Part shown: piece by piece, positions 42,171-51,082 of the stretch
How positions within the stretch are numbered: the stretch's first letter is position 1
Layout of the letters: each line of letters starts with the position of its first letter
Source: Pseudonocardia sp. DSM 110487
Lineage (GTDB): Bacteria > Actinomycetota > Actinomycetes > Mycobacteriales > Pseudonocardiaceae
Assembly: GCF_019468565.1 (NCBI RefSeq)
Contig: NZ_CP080521.1
Coordinates: 8,060,001 to 8,124,000 of the forward strand
Direction: 5' to 3'
Length of the DNA stretch: 64,000 bases
The notes under the pieces: model-generated
The model's input: the letters and a program-made list of their open reading frames with translations, nothing else
Told to the model about the DNA's origin: nothing
Database searches by the model: none
Translations under genes and position numbers: made by a program

Positions 42171-42758
42171 GTGTCCGGAAGCCAGGAGTCGAGCGGCGGC
42201 CCCGCTGGACGAATCGATAATCCGGACGAGGTCGACCGGCGGATACTGGCGGGACTGCGGGACAACGGCCGGATCTCGATGTCCGCGCTGGCCGAGCAGG
42301 TCGGGGTCTCGCGGGCCACCGTCTACACCCGCGTGGAGAACATGGTGGCGCGCGGCGTGATCACCGGGTTCAGCGCGCGGGTCGACCCGCGCAAGGTCGG
42401 CTTCGGGATCTGCACGCTCGTGTTCGTCACGGTCCGGCCGCAGTCCTGGAAGAGCTTCCGGAGCCGGGTCGTCGAGATGCCCCAGGTCGAGTACTGCGCC
42501 GTCACCACCGGCCAGCACGACGCGATGCTGCTCGTCCGCGGGCGCGACGTCGCCGAGGTGCACGAGTTCGTCACCGAGGTGCTGTCGGTGCTGCCGCAGA
42601 TCAAGGCGGTGGAGTCGGTGCTCGTCATGGACGAGGTGGTGAGCCGCGCGTTCCTGCTGCCGGACGACATCCCCGCCGTTGCCCCGGCGAGTCAGTCGCT
42701 CGGCATGACCCGATTCATCCGGGCCGGCGACGGGCATGCGGGACTCGAGTCGCTGTGA
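42171..42758 (+). CDS. Lrp/AsnC-family transcriptional regulator (195 aa)
   Basis: The N-terminal HTH (ALAEQVGVSRATVYTRVENM, about residues 38-57) is followed by an RAM/AsnC ligand-binding domain (VEYCAVTTGQHDAMLLVRGRD). The start is the GTG at 42171 with GGAAGGG upstream. An unusual 20-residue Gly/Ser-rich N-terminal extension is present. It probably regulates the divergent peptide-type ABC operon in response to an amino acid or peptide-derived ligand. Confidence 0.9.
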   Translation: MSGSQESSGGPAGRIDNPDEVDRRILAGLRDNGRISMSALAEQVGVSRATVYTRVENMVARGVITGFSARVDPRKVGFGICTLVFVTVRPQSWKSFRSRVVEMPQVEYCAVTTGQHDAMLLVRGRDVAEVHEFVTEVLSVLPQIKAVESVLVMDEVVSRAFLLPDDIPAVAPASQSLGMTRFIRAGDGHAGLESL

Positions 42759-42774
42759 GGCCTGCGGCGAAGAC

Positions 42775-42822
42775 ACGCTCATCGGTGAGTGTTCCAACCT
42801 TGATTGTTCCACCGATGAGCGT
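42775..42822. terminator. Bidirectional terminator between convergent genes
   Basis: ACGCTCATCGGTG (42775-42787) and CACCGATGAGCGT (42810-42822) are perfect 13-bp complements around a 22-nt loop. The hairpin lies between the Lrp stop (42758) and the end of the convergent ATPase gene (42843). GATGAGCGTTT gives a short T run on the plus strand. Confidence 0.7.
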
Positions 42823-42842
42823 TTCGCGGCCGTCGGGGCCGG

Positions 42843-44096
42843 TCAGCTGGTCCAGAGGGTGGAGATCGGGAAGGCTCGCAGCCGGTCCCCGAATGGGAGT
42901 GGCTGCGTTCCGGCATAGAGGACTATCCCGGCAATCAGCTGATCCCCGAGCCGTCGGGCCAGGCGTTGAATCCCCCGGAAGTCGTCGGCGCGGACGGTCT
43001 CGGCAGCCTTCACTTCGATGGCGACCACGTCGCCCGAGGCATGTTCGAGTACGGCGTCGACCTCGTAGCCGTCTCGATCACGGTAGTGGTAGAGCCGGAC
43101 AGACTCTGCGGTCCAGCTCAGCTGGCGGGACAGCTCGCCGAGCACGAAGTTCTCCAGGAGCGGACCGATCGGGGCGGTCTGATGGGCGGCACGCCTCATC
43201 GTGATGCCGGCGAGATGCCCGGCGAGACCCGAGTCGTTGACGATCAACTTCGGCGTGGCGATGGCCCGGGTGGTCAGGTTCGTGGACCAGGCCGGGATCC
43301 GGTCGACGATGTAGAGCAGTTCCAGAAGGTCCAGATAGCGTTTGAGTGTGTTCACCGGGATCTGCAACCGGCCGGCAAGGGTGCCGGGAACGACGAGCGT
43401 CGCCATCTGGGCAGCGACCGCACCGAGGAGGCGGCGCATGTCGGCGGGGCGTTCGATGTCGCTGAGCTGGCGGACGTCGCGGCTGATGAGATCCGACGCC
43501 GTCGACTCGAAGAACCGCGCCCGCCGGCCCGGGTCCACGCGTCGCACCGCCTCCGGATACCCACCCACCAGAGCACGCTGTACGTAGTCGGACCGGTGCA
43601 GAGTGGATGGTTTGGGCACGAGATCCTGACCGAACTCGAAAATGGCATCGACGAATCCGTCGGCTGTTCGGTCGATCTCGCCCTGAGAGAACGGCCACAA
43701 CTCGATCGTCTCGGATCGACCCGGCAGCAAGTCCGGAATCTGCTGCATCGCGAACAATCGCGCGGATCCTGTGAGCAGGAACTGGCCAGGCCGAGGATCG
43801 AGATCGACCGTGTGCTTGATGGCGAGAACCAGATCCGGTACCCGCTGGACCTCGTCGATGACCTGTAGACCGTCATGCCGGACGAATGCGGCCGGATCAG
43901 CTGCGGCGGAGGCCCGCACAGCGGCGTCATCGAGGTATCGGATCTCGGTGCCCGGGCGACTGTCGGCGACGAGACGGGCAAGCGTGCTCTTGCCCGTCTG
44001 ACGAGCGCCGTTGAGCACGACCACCCGTGTGTCGCCAAGCGCTGCGACCACGCGCTCGTGCGAGCGACGAGGATAGAGATCGCGCGCGCCGGGCAT
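42843..44096 (-). CDS. AAA ATPase with DUF4143 domain (417 aa)
   Basis: The N-terminal P-loop GARQTGKST (residues 30-38) and Walker B VIDEVQRVPD belong to the AAA_14 ATPase family. DUF4143 follows, ending in a restriction-endonuclease-like core (YEVDAVLEHASGDVVAIEVKAAE) with the D...E-x-K pattern. Such proteins are widespread, often mobile, and of unknown function; a role as toxin or defence factor has been suggested for some. TATCGT seven bases before the ATG at 44096 suggests leaderless translation. Codon use is less GC-biased than in neighbours, consistent with transfer. Confidence 0.9.
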   Translation of the reverse strand: MPGARDLYPRRSHERVVAALGDTRVVVLNGARQTGKSTLARLVADSRPGTEIRYLDDAAVRASAAADPAAFVRHDGLQVIDEVQRVPDLVLAIKHTVDLDPRPGQFLLTGSARLFAMQQIPDLLPGRSETIELWPFSQGEIDRTADGFVDAIFEFGQDLVPKPSTLHRSDYVQRALVGGYPEAVRRVDPGRRARFFESTASDLISRDVRQLSDIERPADMRRLLGAVAAQMATLVVPGTLAGRLQIPVNTLKRYLDLLELLYIVDRIPAWSTNLTTRAIATPKLIVNDSGLAGHLAGITMRRAAHQTAPIGPLLENFVLGELSRQLSWTAESVRLYHYRDRDGYEVDAVLEHASGDVVAIEVKAAETVRADDFRGIQRLARRLGDQLIAGIVLYAGTQPLPFGDRLRAFPISTLWTS

Positions 44097-44240
44097 GTCG
44101 TCCACGATACTCGTCGTGGACGTTCTGCCGAAATGTGCATGGATGTCTTGCCGATAGCACTGTGGCTGTTCTGCCGAAGCCAGCGCGGCTGTGCCGCCGA
44201 CCCGGTTGTGGCTCATCCGGAGATGGGCTGCGAGCTCCCC

Positions 44241-45167
44241 TCAGGCAAGCACAGCGACCACGACGAAGAGAACCGGAACGCTGATCACGGTGGTGCTCAG
44301 CGCCGCGTCCCGCCCCAGCGCGACGCCCTGGTCGAACCGCACCGCGTAGCCGAACACGTTCTGGGCCGTCGGCAGGGCTGCGCAGACCACCACCGCGAGC
44401 AACGCGTGCCCCTCGAGCCCGAGCAGCAGGCCGAAGAGCAGCGCCAGCACCGGATGCACGATGCACTTGAGCAGCAGCACAGTCGCCAGTAGCGGGGCGG
44501 CATCCCCCGCACCCGGCCGTTTCGCGCCGCAGAGCGAGATCCCGAATGCGAGCAGCATCCCGGGCACGGCCAGGTCCGAGATCAGCTCGATCGGGGCGAT
44601 CACCGGCTCGGGCGGGAGCAGCCCGGTCGCGGACGCCGCGATCCCGGCGGCCGTGGCCAGTGCGATCGGGTTGCGCAGCGGCGCGGTCACCATCCGCCAC
44701 AGGGGTGGACGGGCGCCGTCGGCCCGCTCCGCGAGCACGCCGAGCACCGTGGTGAAGAACGGGGTGAGCACCGCGAGCTGGAAGACCAGCACCGGGACGG
44801 CCTCGGTCACGTTCCCCAACGCGTAGGTGGCGATCGGCAGCCCGAGGTTCCCCGCGTTGACGTAGCCGCTCGCCATCGCCCCCACGGCGGTCTCCCCCGC
44901 CGGCCGCCTGCGCAGCAGCCCGACCGGCAGGTAGAGCAGGCACACCAGCACGCTCGTCACCGCCGTGACGACGAGGCCATCGGAGAACACGGCTCCCACG
45001 TCCGTGCGGACCAGAGTGCTGAAGAGCAGCGCAGGGGACGCGACGAAGAACGCTGCCCGCGAGAGCACCTGGGTGGCGGCAGGCCCGAGCACACCGGCCC
45101 GCCCGACCAGGTAGCCGACCGCGACGACGACCCCGATCACGACGAAAGCGTCGACGACCCCGTTCAC
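44241..45167 (-). CDS. AEC-family (auxin efflux carrier-like) transporter (308 aa)
   Basis: Ten hydrophobic helices in two five-helix halves, with the conserved NAGNLGLPIATYALG and AVPGMLLAFGISL, AALPTAQNVFGYAVR segments of the AEC/MdcF-like permeases. These move organic acids or related anions. The start is the GTG at 45167. It stands alone, with no regulator adjacent. Confidence 0.9.
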   Translation of the reverse strand: MNGVVDAFVVIGVVVAVGYLVGRAGVLGPAATQVLSRAAFFVASPALLFSTLVRTDVGAVFSDGLVVTAVTSVLVCLLYLPVGLLRRRPAGETAVGAMASGYVNAGNLGLPIATYALGNVTEAVPVLVFQLAVLTPFFTTVLGVLAERADGARPPLWRMVTAPLRNPIALATAAGIAASATGLLPPEPVIAPIELISDLAVPGMLLAFGISLCGAKRPGAGDAAPLLATVLLLKCIVHPVLALLFGLLLGLEGHALLAVVVCAALPTAQNVFGYAVRFDQGVALGRDAALSTTVISVPVLFVVVAVLA

Positions 45168-45241
45168 GCCACAGTCACGTCTGACCAGAGTAGAGCTGTG
45201 ACCGGCGTCAAACGGCGTCCGCTACCCGTCGACGGCGTGGG

Positions 45242-45474
45242 TCAGCGGGACCTGGCTCCCAGTCCGGCGACGAGGGCATCGATCCGGTCCGCGTGGTCGG
45301 CGGTGAAGGCCGCCCGGGAATCGGCACGAGCACCTTGTTCGCGAGCCTCAGCAGCCACACGTGCCGGCGCGTGCGGGTACTGATGATGCCGTCCCACCGG
45401 GTCGTGACGTCGGACTGGGGCGTGTGGATCCCGACGGTGGCTCGACCTGCGGATGGCCGCGGTCTGTTGCCGCG
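45242..45474 (-). pseudogene. Decayed fragment resembling a YcxB-like domain
   Basis: One frame reads TTRWDGIISTRTRRHVWLLR then LANKVLVPIPG, and the next frame continues RAAFTADHADRIDALVAGLG before a stop at 45242. Together they match the C-terminal pattern of YcxB-like domains ('W..I......H.WLL.....LVPIP.RAF'), but a frameshift near 45318 separates them. No start codon or N-terminus is found; upstream the frame joins the stop codon of the secreted-protein gene. The rest of 45168-45474 holds nothing else I can support. Confidence 0.4.
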
Positions 45475-45816
45475 CTACTCCGACGACTCCGGCCTGATCG
45501 GCTCGCCCACCAGACGTCCCCCACCGAGGATCGGCGTACCGGTGTCCGGCGCCGGTGGCTGAGGGTCTTCCTCCGGGTCGTCCGGGCCGCCCTCCCCGAT
45601 GTGGTTGCCCACTCCCCATCCAGGATCGGCGTTGCCACCAGGTTCGGTGCCATCGCTGCCGGTGTAGGGGGTGTTGCCAGCGTCGGGATCGTAGGTGGTG
45701 CCATCAGGCCATTTCATGCACTGATCGCAGTCGGCGGCGAGCGCCGGCCCAGCTGATGTAGCCATGACGGTGAGGCTTGCGACAACGGCCAAGGCAAGCC
45801 GGAATGCATATTTCAT
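45475..45816 (-). CDS. Small secreted acidic/proline-rich protein (113 aa)
   Basis: The N-terminal Sec signal peptide MKYAFRLALAVVASLTVMAT ends at a likely cleavage after AGPALA (near residue 28). The mature part is Gly/Pro/Asp-rich and disordered, with one CDQC pair close to the N-terminus that could bind metal or form a disulfide. No domain is recognised. A strong AAGGGGGAAATGG site precedes the ATG. GTGAAACG occurs twice, 22 bp apart, upstream (45890-45919). Confidence 0.75.
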   Translation of the reverse strand: MKYAFRLALAVVASLTVMATSAGPALAADCDQCMKWPDGTTYDPDAGNTPYTGSDGTEPGGNADPGWGVGNHIGEGGPDDPEEDPQPPAPDTGTPILGGGRLVGEPIRPESSE

Positions 45817-45889
45817 CCATTTCCCCCTTCAGGGTGCACGCCCTCCGAGGATCTGCGGCAGGAGAGCTGCCACCACTATCGGATCACCC

Positions 45890-45919
45890 CGTTTCACAGG
45901 GCTGTCACCGACGTTTCAC
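45890..45919 (-). promoter_or_regulatory. Direct repeat GTGAAACG, 22-bp pitch, upstream of the secreted-protein gene
   Basis: On the minus strand GTGAAACG occurs at 45919-45912 and 45897-45890, two helical turns apart, with a GATAGT -10-like box just downstream (45880-45875). This could be an activator or response-regulator site. The remaining 45817-46030 shows nothing else. Confidence 0.35.
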
Positions 45920-46030
45920 GGATCTACACACCCGGATTATGCTCGCGCACCCCGTGTCGGTCCGCGCGATCCGTCGACGGGTCGCGGGAGCGGAGAAGGG
46001 GTGCGTCAGGGCTGGAGATCGGCTCGAGAA

Positions 46031-46855
46031 CTAGCGATCGGCGATGCCGTTCAACATCCCCGAGATGAAGCGCTTCTGCAGGAACACGTAGAGCACGACG
46101 ATCGGCAGCGCCACGATGACGCCCGCGGCGGACAGCGCCGAGTAGTCCGTGAGGTGGGCGCTCTTGAAGAACGCCAGGCCGAGCGGGGCGGTGCGCCGGT
46201 CCTCGCTCGTGATCAGGACCAGCGGGAGGAGGAACTCGTTCCACGTCCACATCGTGATGAGCACGCACATCGTCATGATCGGGGCGATCGACGCGGGCAC
46301 GATGACCTGCCAGAGCACGCGCAGGTCGCGGGCGCCGTCGAGGCGGGCAGCCTCGATGATCTCGGTGGGGAACGTGCGGAACTGGTTGCGCAACCAGAAG
46401 ATCCCGAACGCGAGCGACTGCGCGGTCTGCGGCAGCACGAGGGCGGCGAACGTGTCGTTCAGGCCGGCGCCGCGGAGGTTGAAGTACAGCGGGATGATGA
46501 ACGCCTCGGCGGGCAGCATCAGCCCGGCCAGCATCACGAAGAAGATCAGGCCGGAGCCGGGGAAGTCCAGGCGGGCGAACGCGAACCCGGCGAGGACGGC
46601 CAGCACGGTGGTCAGCGCGACCACCGCGACCGTGACGACCAGGCTGGAGAGCATGTAGCTGCCGAAGTGGCCGTGCTCCCACGCCGCGCCGAAGTTGCTC
46701 AGGTCGATCGAGCCGGGCAACCGGAATCCACCGGAGTTCTCGGCCGCCGGGGTGACCGCGGAGATCAGCACGCCGATCAGGGGGAGGACGGCGAACACGG
46801 CGAACAACATCAGGACGACGTGATCGACGACCTTCTCCCGCAGCGAGAGGTTCAT
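46031..46855 (-). CDS. Carbohydrate ABC transporter permease, MalG-type (274 aa)
   Basis: Six transmembrane helices with the cytoplasmic EAA loop EIIEAARLDGARDLRVLWQV, characteristic of sugar permeases of the MalG/LacG group. It is the last gene of a four-gene operon (kinase, binding protein, two permeases). The ATG overlaps the previous permease stop by 4 bp. As in most actinobacterial sugar ABC loci no ATPase is encoded nearby; a shared MsiK-type ATPase probably energises it. Confidence 0.92.
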   Translation of the reverse strand: MNLSLREKVVDHVVLMLFAVFAVLPLIGVLISAVTPAAENSGGFRLPGSIDLSNFGAAWEHGHFGSYMLSSLVVTVAVVALTTVLAVLAGFAFARLDFPGSGLIFFVMLAGLMLPAEAFIIPLYFNLRGAGLNDTFAALVLPQTAQSLAFGIFWLRNQFRTFPTEIIEAARLDGARDLRVLWQVIVPASIAPIMTMCVLITMWTWNEFLLPLVLITSEDRRTAPLGLAFFKSAHLTDYSALSAAGVIVALPIVVLYVFLQKRFISGMLNGIADR

Positions 46856-47799
46856 GCGGCGTCCTTCGGTTGCAGCCTGCCGATGAGCGCGGTGGCGACC
46901 ATGATCACGGCGGTGAGCGCGATCGCGACCGCGGCGCCCGAGCCGACCTGACCGGTGTTGAACGCCCGGTTGTAGGCCTCGAACGCCGGCACCGTCGTCG
47001 CGTTGCCCGGCCCGCCGCTCGTCGTGACGTAGACCAGGTCGAAGGTCTTGAGCGCGGAGACGATCGTGAGCGTCAGCGCCACCGCGATCTGCCCGCGCAG
47101 TGACGGCAGCGTGATCGCGAAGAACTCGCGCGCAGCGCCCGCCCCGTCCAGGCGGGCGGCCTCGAAGAGCGCCGGGTCGATGTTGCCGACGCCGGACAGG
47201 AACAGCACCAGGCACAGCCCCGCGTTCACCCATGTGCCGACGAACCCGATCGCGATCAGCGCCGTCGAGTAGTCGCCGAGCCACACCCGCGCGAGGTCAC
47301 CGAGCCCGACCAGCCGCAGGCCCGCGTTCAGGAGCCCGTCACCCGAGTAGATCGACACCCAGATCGTGGCCACCACGGTGGACGCGATGACCTGCGGCAG
47401 GAACAGCACCGTGCGGTACACGCTCATTCCCCGGAGCTTGTGCGCGCGGGAGATCAACGCGGTGAGCAGCAGCGCGAGCACGATCGGGACGGCGGCGTAG
47501 AAGATCATGAGGACGAGCGCGTGGCCGAACGCCGCCCGCAGCCGCGCGTCGGTGAGCACGTCGACGTAGTTCGAGAGGCCCGCCCACGTGGCGTAGGAGA
47601 GCCCGTCCCAGTCGAAGAACGAGTACTGGAACGTCTGCAGGAACGGGACGCCGAGGAACACCGCGAACACGACGAAGGCCGGCAGCACGTAGAGGTAGCC
47701 GACCAGGCCGCGCCGCGAGGGCCGCCGCGCCACGGGCGTATCGGGCGCGGCGACCTTCGGGGCGTCGACCAGCGACCCCGTCGAGATCCCTTGGGTCAC
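46852..47799 (-). CDS. Carbohydrate ABC transporter permease, MalF-type (315 aa)
   Basis: Roughly 30 cytoplasmic N-terminal residues, then six helices. The EAA loop ALFEAARLDGAGAAREFFAI and the Trp/Gly-rich segment FVGTWVNAGLCLVLFL identify the MalF/LacF group. It forms the translocation channel with the downstream MalG-type permease. The start lies 1 bp after the binding-protein stop. Confidence 0.92.
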   Translation of the reverse strand: MTQGISTGSLVDAPKVAAPDTPVARRPSRRGLVGYLYVLPAFVVFAVFLGVPFLQTFQYSFFDWDGLSYATWAGLSNYVDVLTDARLRAAFGHALVLMIFYAAVPIVLALLLTALISRAHKLRGMSVYRTVLFLPQVIASTVVATIWVSIYSGDGLLNAGLRLVGLGDLARVWLGDYSTALIAIGFVGTWVNAGLCLVLFLSGVGNIDPALFEAARLDGAGAAREFFAITLPSLRGQIAVALTLTIVSALKTFDLVYVTTSGGPGNATTVPAFEAYNRAFNTGQVGSGAAVAIALTAVIMVATALIGRLQPKDAA

Positions 47800-47800
47800 G

Positions 47801-49150
47801 CTAGCGCCCGCTCGCGCCGAACGCGGCGTAGTCGTCCTGCAGGGTCTGCGTGAACTGTTGGGGAGACTGGTGCCCTCCCACCAGGTCCTGGGCGGCGGCC
47901 GTCAGGGTGTCGTAGAAGGTGGGCGTCGCGTAGTCGAGGTAGGGCGAGATCCCGTCGGCCTGCGAGATCGTCTTGTACGCGCCGCTGATGTCGCCCGCGA
48001 GCGTGCCGGGTGCGGGCGCGGGGTCGGCGGGCACCACGGCTGGCAGGTTGCCGGTCTTCACGAGCGCCTGCGCGGCCTGCTCGTCGGTGATGAAGTCGAC
48101 GTAGGCGGCGGCCGCGTCCGGGTGCTTCGTCTTGGTGGTCAGCGCCCAGGCCAGGCCCTCACCGCCCATGGTCTGCGGTGTGGCCGCGCCGTTCGGGACC
48201 AGCGCGGTGAAGCCGATGTCCTTCGCGGCGGCGGCCGCCTCGAGCGTGGCCTGGTACCAGGTGCCGGTGATCAGGAACGCGGCCTCGCCGTTGCCGAAGC
48301 TCGCCACGGCCTGGTCACGGGAGACGCCGTTCGCACCGGGAGTCACGTAGCCGTTGCCGACCCAGTCCGTGATCACCTGCGCGGCCTGCACCTGCTGGGC
48401 ATCGGTCCACGCACCACTCTTGGACGTGATCAGGTCGTTGACGACCTGCTGCCCGGCCAGCGCGGTGAGCACGAACCCGTACAGGTGGATGCCGGGGCTC
48501 TTCTCCACGTCGCCGTAGCTGAGCGGGAGCGCGCCCGCCGCCTTGACCTTCGCCATCGCGTCGGTGAGCTCGGCGACGGTGGTGGGCGGCGTGGTGACGC
48601 CCGCCTTCGCGAGTACGGCCTTGTTGTAGTAGAGGCCGACGAGCTCGCCGGTCTGCGAGACGCCGTACAGGTTGTCGCCCTGCCATGTCTTGCCGTCCGG
48701 CGAGAACGAGTTCAGCGCGAGCAGGCCTGGCGGGTAGTAGCCGGTCCACCCGTAGAGGTCGGCGTAGTCGTTCAGCGGGCGCAGGTACCCGGCCTTCACG
48801 AAGGCACCCATGTCCGGGTAGCCCTGGTTGGCCTGCACGACGTCCGGCGGTTCGTCGCTCGACAGGGCCAGCTTGAGCGTGGTCTTCAGGTCGGCGAACG
48901 ACCGGCTGACCCGGTTGATCGTGACGTTCGGGTACTTCGCGTGGAAGGCGGCGTTGAGCTGTTCCTGGGCGTCGTTGATCCCCGGGTCGGTGTTCTGGTC
49001 CCAGACGGTGAGGGTGATCGGTTCGGTGCCGACGTTCGTGGACACCGGGCCGAGCTGCTGGTCGGCGGCCGGCGCCGCCGGGCCGGGTGCACAGGCGGCC
49101 AGGCTCACCAATGCGACAACCGCGAGGAACGACTTCCTCAGATGGATCAT
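47801..49150 (-). CDS. Sugar ABC transporter substrate-binding lipoprotein (449 aa)
   Basis: Family 1 solute-binding protein with signal peptide MIHLRKSFLAVVALVSLAAC ending in lipobox LAAC (Cys20). The mature part shows the typical ITLTVWDQN strand and NGEAAFLITGTWYQATL. It delivers an oligosaccharide or glycoside to the permeases. The start overlaps the PfkB kinase stop by 4 bp. The ligand is likely the substrate of the GH4 glycosidase across the divergent promoter. Confidence 0.92.
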   Translation of the reverse strand: MIHLRKSFLAVVALVSLAACAPGPAAPAADQQLGPVSTNVGTEPITLTVWDQNTDPGINDAQEQLNAAFHAKYPNVTINRVSRSFADLKTTLKLALSSDEPPDVVQANQGYPDMGAFVKAGYLRPLNDYADLYGWTGYYPPGLLALNSFSPDGKTWQGDNLYGVSQTGELVGLYYNKAVLAKAGVTTPPTTVAELTDAMAKVKAAGALPLSYGDVEKSPGIHLYGFVLTALAGQQVVNDLITSKSGAWTDAQQVQAAQVITDWVGNGYVTPGANGVSRDQAVASFGNGEAAFLITGTWYQATLEAAAAAKDIGFTALVPNGAATPQTMGGEGLAWALTTKTKHPDAAAAYVDFITDEQAAQALVKTGNLPAVVPADPAPAPGTLAGDISGAYKTISQADGISPYLDYATPTFYDTLTAAAQDLVGGHQSPQQFTQTLQDDYAAFGASGR

Positions 49151-50121
49151 GACGGTCCCTTCGTTGCGGTCAGGAATGCCCAGTCGCCCGCGGGGTCCTC
49201 CCGCGCGAGGAAGGCGAGCAGGTCAGCCGTTCGCGGCGCGCTGATGGCGCCACCGAGGCCGGTCACCGACACCGAGGCGGACAGACCGGCGAAACGCAGC
49301 TGCGTCTCCAGATCCCATCCGTGCCGCCATCCGTACCGGACCGCCATGAACGTCGCCACGAACACGTCGCCCGCGCCGGTCGGGTCGACGACGTCGACCG
49401 CGACCGAGGGCACCTCGACGACGTCGCCGCGCTCGGCGTCCACCGCGATCACCCCGCGCGGCCCGCACGTGACGACCGCGAGCGGGACGTGCTCGGCGAG
49501 GGCCTTCGCGGCGGTGGCGGCGTCATCGGTCCGCGTGTAGCGGGTGGCTTCGAGGTCGTTGGCGACGAACACGTCGACGTCGGCCAGTCGGTCCAGGACG
49601 GTCCGCGACCAGCGGCCCGTCGCGTCCCAGCCGACGCCGCCGACGATCGTGGTGCCGGACGCGCGCAGCTGTCCGACCCATGGCGGCAGCTCGCGTGCGA
49701 CGCCGACGTGGGTGGCGCCGATCGGGCCGTGGTTGGCCGGCAGCTCGAGGTGAGGGCGCTCCTCGATGTAGGTGATGAAGCTGCGCTCGCCCGCACCGGC
49801 GAGCGAGACGGTGACCGGGCTCTGGTGCCCTGCGACGCTCGTCAGCCAGGACGTGTCGAGCTCCGGCTCGGCGTCGAGCAACCCGTGCACGTGCCGGCCG
49901 AGCGGGTCGTCACCGAGGCGGGACAGCAGCCGGGTGTGGGCGCCCGCACGGGCGGCGGCGACGGCGCGATTCGCCACCCCGCCGGGAGTGACGGCGAAGC
50001 CGTCGGCGAACACCTCGCCGCCGATCTCCGGGGCGGGGACGCCTGCGAAGACCAGGTCGCAGTAGACGTCGCCCGCGAACAGCAGATCGCAGCCGCCAGG
50101 GCTGTCGGTGCGGTCTGCCAC
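49147..50121 (-). CDS. PfkB-family sugar kinase (324 aa)
   Basis: Ribokinase-fold kinase: the N-terminal GG motif region (TPGGVANRAVAAARAGA) and the C-terminal anion-hole/catalytic motif DPTGAGDVFVATF with the base Asp. The start is the GTG at 50121. It is the first gene of the sugar ABC operon, so it probably phosphorylates the imported sugar or a hydrolysis product. In combination with GH4 it may generate the phosphorylated substrate, a route that avoids a PTS; this is inference. Confidence 0.9.
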   Translation of the reverse strand: MADRTDSPGGCDLLFAGDVYCDLVFAGVPAPEIGGEVFADGFAVTPGGVANRAVAAARAGAHTRLLSRLGDDPLGRHVHGLLDAEPELDTSWLTSVAGHQSPVTVSLAGAGERSFITYIEERPHLELPANHGPIGATHVGVARELPPWVGQLRASGTTIVGGVGWDATGRWSRTVLDRLADVDVFVANDLEATRYTRTDDAATAAKALAEHVPLAVVTCGPRGVIAVDAERGDVVEVPSVAVDVVDPTGAGDVFVATFMAVRYGWRHGWDLETQLRFAGLSASVSVTGLGGAISAPRTADLLAFLAREDPAGDWAFLTATKGPS

Positions 50122-50261
50122 GGGCGCTCCTCATCGATGCCGGTCGACGAACGATGCTCAGGTTCGAGCAAGCCTGCGCAGCGTTCGTGTCGCGCAGGTT
50201 ACAGACATGGCGTCAGTTGGTGAAGCATGCTCACTCAGGGGACGCTTGTGCACGAGTCTGA

Positions 50262-50296
50262 TTGACTTTGCGCGACCTCGCGCTACCGTCGACGCC
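50262..50296 (+). promoter_or_regulatory. Leaderless promoter of the DeoR-type gene
   Basis: TTGACT (50262-50267), a 16-bp spacer, and TACCGT (50284-50289) are followed by seven bases and the GTG at 50297. The predicted transcription start coincides with the start codon. No Shine-Dalgarno sequence is present. Confidence 0.6.
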
Positions 50297-51073
50297 GTGA
50301 TCTCGCGCGAGCGCCACAACCGCATCGTCCGTGCCCTGCGCTCGGACGGGTCGGCGTCGGTGCGCGAGCTCGCCACCGCGCTGCGGGTCAGCGAGTCCAC
50401 GATCCGGCGCGACCTGGAGGCCCTCGACCGCAACGGCGAGCTCGTGCGCACGTACGGCGGCGCGGTGGTCGCTCCGCGCGCCACCGTGGAGGAGGGCGGC
50501 CGCTCGGAGATCGAGCAACCGTTCAGCGCGGGCGAGGACGCTCCGCTGAAGCGGCGCATCGCCGCGGCAGCGGCCGAGCTCGTCCCGGACGGTGGCGTGG
50601 CCATCCTCGACATCGGCACCACCACCCCGCTGGTCGCGCGGCACCTGCGCGGCCGCGACGTCACGGTGATCACATCCAACCTCGCGGTGTTCGACGAGCT
50701 CCGCGACGACGACGCGGTCCGGCTGGTCCTGCTCGGCGGTGTGGTGCGCCGCAACTACCGCTCGCTCGTCGGGTCGCTCGCCGAGCTCGCCCTCAGCCAG
50801 GTCAGCGCCGACCTCGTGCTGCTGACCTGCACGGGAGTGCGGGCAAACGGGCACGTGGTGGACAACATGGCCGTCGAGGCGCCGATCAAACATGCCATGA
50901 TCGCCGCGTCCGACCGGGTCGTGCTGCTCGCGGCCGAGACGAAGTTCCCCGGGAGAGGCGCGCTGCGCCTGTGCTCCCTCCCCGAGGTCGACACCCTGGT
51001 CACCACGGCCGGGGCACCCGAAGAGACGCTCGCGATCTGCCGGAACGCCGGCCGATCGGTGCTCGTCGTTTAG
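50297..51073 (+). CDS. DeoR-family transcriptional repressor (258 aa)
   Basis: The N-terminal DeoR HTH (RHNRIVRALRSDGSASVREL, then RVSESTIRRDLEALDRNG) precedes a DeoRC sugar-phosphate-sensing domain (ILDIGTTTPLVARHL, VITSNLAV, GGVVRRNYRSLVG). The GTG at 50297 is preceded by a leaderless-type promoter; a longer frame upstream is not supported. It is divergent from the kinase/ABC operon (175 bp between starts) and 9 bp upstream of the GH4 gene, so it should control the whole locus, released by a phosphorylated sugar. Confidence 0.92.
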   Translation: MISRERHNRIVRALRSDGSASVRELATALRVSESTIRRDLEALDRNGELVRTYGGAVVAPRATVEEGGRSEIEQPFSAGEDAPLKRRIAAAAAELVPDGGVAILDIGTTTPLVARHLRGRDVTVITSNLAVFDELRDDDAVRLVLLGGVVRRNYRSLVGSLAELALSQVSADLVLLTCTGVRANGHVVDNMAVEAPIKHAMIAASDRVVLLAAETKFPGRGALRLCSLPEVDTLVTTAGAPEETLAICRNAGRSVLVV

Positions 51074-51082
51074 AAGGGCAGC

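Noticed and set aside
42736..42918. Short plus-strand frame after the Lrp gene
   Set aside because: It runs through the terminator hairpin and the end of the convergent ATPase gene, with no start signal.
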